Origin: an uncultured Bacteroidota bacterium
GTDB lineage: Bacteria > Bacteroidota > Bacteroidia > 2-12-FULL-35-15
Assembly (NCBI GenBank): GCA_903926385.1
Contig: CAIYIS010000007.1
Location: forward strand, 1-64,000
Direction of reading: 5' to 3'
Length of the DNA stretch: 64,000 nt
Part shown: piece by piece, positions 61,390 through 64,000 of the stretch
How the letters are laid out: each line of letters starts with the position of its first letter
Numbering within the stretch: the stretch's first letter is position 1
Notes under the pieces: model-generated
The model's input: only the letters and a program-made list of their open reading frames with translations
Databases searched by the model: none
What the model was told of the DNA's origin: nothing
Position numbers and translations under genes: made by a program

Positions 61390-63864
61390 TTAAAACTTAA
61401 AATTCCATGTAATAGAAGGTACGATACCAAACAAGTAAACACCCTTTGCTTTTATTTTTAATGTGCCGTCATAAGCGCTGCCTTCGTTGGCATAATACAT
61501 AATGTAATAATTATGTCGGTTGTAAGCGTTATATACACTCACATTCCAGCTCGAACCATAATCTTTAGCCCATGCTTTTGGCACAGCTAATGTAGATGCA
61601 TCTCTGCCATTTCTTTCGTAACGCTTGGTTACTCGGGCTTTCTTTCTTTCCCAGTGTTTATCTTTGTTGGGAGTGTAGGTAGCCGAAAGGTCCATTCGGT
61701 GATAGGCCGGCATCCGGAACGAGTTGCGGTCTTCGTATTCGGTCACAAATTGTCCATCTATGAAGTAATACGAAACGGGCAGTGTTACAGCATTGCCTGT
61801 GCCATACACCCAAATAGCCGATACTGTCCATTTCGGACTGATGTCGTAACTCACCACAATAGACACATCATGTCTGCGGTCATATTTGGCATAATAGGTT
61901 CTTCCTCCGTTAATATCAGGGAATGTTCGTTTGGTGTATGAAAGGGTGTAACCCACCCAGCCATTAATTTTCCCTACTCGTTTTTTTAAGAAAAACTCTG
62001 CACCGTAAGCTTGCCCCTTACCAAACACAAAACTATTGTCGGCATTATCATACACACCGGCCGAAGGCAAAGTACCATCCTTATATTCTATCTGATTTTT
62101 CAAATCTTTGTAATAGATTTCCACCGAAGTTTCGAACATATTATCTTTAAAATTGCGGAAATAACCCAGCGAGTATTGCGAACCTTCTTGTGGTTTTACC
62201 AACTCCGAACATGGCACCCACGTGTCGGTTGGCAGGGTGAGTGATGACAGCGACACCAGATTAAGATATTGCAAATTGTAAGTATACGAAGCTTTGATAG
62301 ACGATTTGGAGTTTAACTGAAAACGGATGCTAAAGCGTGGCTCCAGTCCTCCATAATCAGCCACCTTCTCATTCGAGTTATAATGTCTTACTCCCGAAGT
62401 TTGTCCTGTTATTGGGTCTTTCAGATAACGGTCGAAAGGGCCAATTTGCATAAAGTACGAATACCTTAGTCCTGCATTCAGTTTTATTTTCTCTGTTAAG
62501 TCAAAATCATCCGACACGTACACCGCCATTTCGTGGGCTTTGTCTTTTTTTACATCACCCAAATCAAACTGTGTATCTCCGCTTTTGGCCGATACCGAAG
62601 TAGGAGTGAAGGTGTGGAAAATATAATTAACTCCAAACTTTACCTGATGCCTTATGGTAGGATAATATCCAAAATCTACTTTACCATTCCAGTCTCTTAT
62701 GCCCGAAAATAATTTGAAATCAAATCCACTTTGTCCGGCATCGAACTGAAATTTATAATCAGAAAAAATAGCCGACACATTCATAAACAATTTAGGACTG
62801 AAGAGGTGATTCCAACGGAGCACACCAGTGGAGTTTCCCCAGCTTATACCCATATTAAACCCTGCTGCTTTATCGTTAAAAGTCATTACATCTCTGCCAA
62901 AGTATCCACTCAAAAACAAACGGTCTTTGTCCGAGAGGCGGTAGTTTATTTTAGCATTCAAGTCGTAAAAATACAAGCCCGAATTTTTTTGCGGACTGCC
63001 CGGTGAAGAAAATATATGCAGAAGTTGGTCGGCATAGGTTCTGCGAGCCGAAACGATAAACGATGCTTTGTCTTTTACTATAGGACCTTCGATAGTAGCA
63101 CGCGATGAGATAAGCCCCAAACCTCCTTCGGCATGATAACTCTTGTTGTTTCCTTCTTTCATCTGTATGTCGAGCACAGAAGCCAATCGCCCTCCGTACT
63201 GAGCCGGCATACCACCTTTTATTAAATTAACGCTGCTTATGGCATCGCCATTAAACACCGAAAAGAAACCCAGTAAATGCGCAGGGTTATAAACTACTGA
63301 CTCATCGAGCAAAATTAAATTCTGGTCGGGGCCGCCACCTCTAACATAAAAACCCGAGTTGCCATCGCCAGCCGATTTAACTCCCGGCAATAGTTGTATG
63401 GTTTTCAAAACATCCACCTCGCCCATAAAAGCGGGTATCTTTTTTATCTCGGCCATATCGAGCTTTATGGTGCCCATATTGGTGCTCGATACATTTTTAT
63501 CGGAGCGCTCCGATGTTATTTCCACTTCTTTTACATTTATGGAAACAGGCTTTAAATCTACATTCAGCCTTACATCTTTGTCCAAGGTAATGTCCTGCTC
63601 AAAATTGGCATAGCCAACGTATGACACTACGACATGATACGTTCCTTTTTCTACCGTAACGGAGTAAAAGCCGTACACATTAGTATTGCCCCCTTTTTGA
63701 AGTTCTTTTAAATAAATGGTTGCGCCTATGCTGTACTCGCCTGTGCTGGCATCTTTAACATACCCACTGAGGGTGTACTTTGGTTTGTCTTGAGCTTTTG
63801 CGGCCTCGGTGCTCCACATAAGGCAACACCAGAGTAATAAAGCTGTTTTGGTTATTTGTTTCAT
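61390..63864 (-). CDS. TonB-dependent receptor with carboxypeptidase-like N-domain
   Basis: 824 residues with a signal peptide (ALLLWCCLMWSTEAAKAQ). Carboxypeptidase regulatory-like domain (YTLSGYVKDASTGEYSIGATIYLK, about 30-110), plug (PAFMGEVDVLKTIQLLPGVKS, FYVRGGGPDQNLILLDESVVYN), and a large outer-membrane barrel ending in an aromatic residue (ITWNFKF). Paired with the DUF4249 lipoprotein downstream. The pair imports an unidentified ligand across the outer membrane. The upstream 136 bp to the window edge hold no further gene. Confidence 0.93.
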   Translation of the reverse strand: MKQITKTALLLWCCLMWSTEAAKAQDKPKYTLSGYVKDASTGEYSIGATIYLKELQKGGNTNVYGFYSVTVEKGTYHVVVSYVGYANFEQDITLDKDVRLNVDLKPVSINVKEVEITSERSDKNVSSTNMGTIKLDMAEIKKIPAFMGEVDVLKTIQLLPGVKSAGDGNSGFYVRGGGPDQNLILLDESVVYNPAHLLGFFSVFNGDAISSVNLIKGGMPAQYGGRLASVLDIQMKEGNNKSYHAEGGLGLISSRATIEGPIVKDKASFIVSARRTYADQLLHIFSSPGSPQKNSGLYFYDLNAKINYRLSDKDRLFLSGYFGRDVMTFNDKAAGFNMGISWGNSTGVLRWNHLFSPKLFMNVSAIFSDYKFQFDAGQSGFDFKLFSGIRDWNGKVDFGYYPTIRHQVKFGVNYIFHTFTPTSVSAKSGDTQFDLGDVKKDKAHEMAVYVSDDFDLTEKIKLNAGLRYSYFMQIGPFDRYLKDPITGQTSGVRHYNSNEKVADYGGLEPRFSIRFQLNSKSSIKASYTYNLQYLNLVSLSSLTLPTDTWVPCSELVKPQEGSQYSLGYFRNFKDNMFETSVEIYYKDLKNQIEYKDGTLPSAGVYDNADNSFVFGKGQAYGAEFFLKKRVGKINGWVGYTLSYTKRTFPDINGGRTYYAKYDRRHDVSIVVSYDISPKWTVSAIWVYGTGNAVTLPVSYYFIDGQFVTEYEDRNSFRMPAYHRMDLSATYTPNKDKHWERKKARVTKRYERNGRDASTLAVPKAWAKDYGSSWNVSVYNAYNRHNYYIMYYANEGSAYDGTLKIKAKGVYLFGIVPSITWNFKF

Positions 63865-64000
63865 TTGGTTGTTGGTTGCTCAAAAAAGGTGATTATTTCT
63901 CCTTAATTATTTGCGGCTGCAAAACTATCGAAACTAATTTACATAGAGGATAAAGATGGGTTAATTTTTAGGAAAATTTATATTGGAGGTTTGGGTTTTG

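Overview
The window is a 64-kb piece of a Bacteroidota chromosome. The evidence is direct: a type IX secretion (T9SS) sorting tail at the left edge and a type B sorting domain at 53348-55744, two TonB-dependent receptors with carboxypeptidase-like N-termini, promoters of the Bacteroidota TAnnTTTG type, almost no Shine-Dalgarno sequences, low G+C, and families largely confined to the phylum (DUF3822, DUF4249, PGN_0703). It looks like a free-living or particle-associated member rather than a gut Bacteroides, but a finer placement is not supported. No rRNA, tRNA, CRISPR array or transposase was recognised.

Layout. 1-11037: end of a secreted protein, a large outer-membrane protein, then DNA and nucleotide housekeeping (exonuclease III, dCMP deaminase, L-2-hydroxyglutarate oxidase, RsmD with DUF3822, a RecD/Pif1-like helicase). 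11038-22948: nucleoid-associated protein, RRM protein, a class C beta-lactamase-like lipoprotein, coiled-coil lipoprotein, SRPBCC/GyrI protein, ABC exporter, a secreted esterase with a NamZ-type muramidase, and a LolC/FtsX-type permease. 22993-27777: two tandem TPR-SpoIIE phosphatases whose catalytic halves are nearly identical. 27890-31979: accessory region with repeats, two unknown proteins, and a PGN_0703-type nuclease with a small partner bracketed by inverted repeats. 31980-37411: two paralogous thioredoxin-fold proteins, an acyltransferase, LpxD and a GNAT enzyme. 37462-48457: a TonB receptor and a six-gene minus-strand operon whose enzymes match the core of an Asn-linked glycan (MFS sugar porter, ROK kinase, GH20 hexosaminidase, aspartylglucosaminidase, CutC, beta-mannosidase). 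48458-64000: another repeat array with an unknown protein, MutY, a Rieske protein, MATE exporter, T9SS cargo, RecG, cold-shock protein, thioredoxin reductase and a TonB/DUF4249 pair.

The most unusual structure is not a gene family. Four intergenic spaces (326-619, 11441-11566, 28894-29103, 48875-49141) each hold a tandem array with a period of exactly 21 or 42 bp, in four unrelated sequences. 21 bp is two turns of B-DNA and also seven codons. Two arrays adjoin unknown proteins of about 220 residues and one adjoins a nucleoid-associated protein gene. The second is the nuclease module at 30021-31418, framed by a 16-bp imperfect inverted repeat. The third is the recruitment of dispersed palindromic repeats into reading frames of the SpoIIE proteins.
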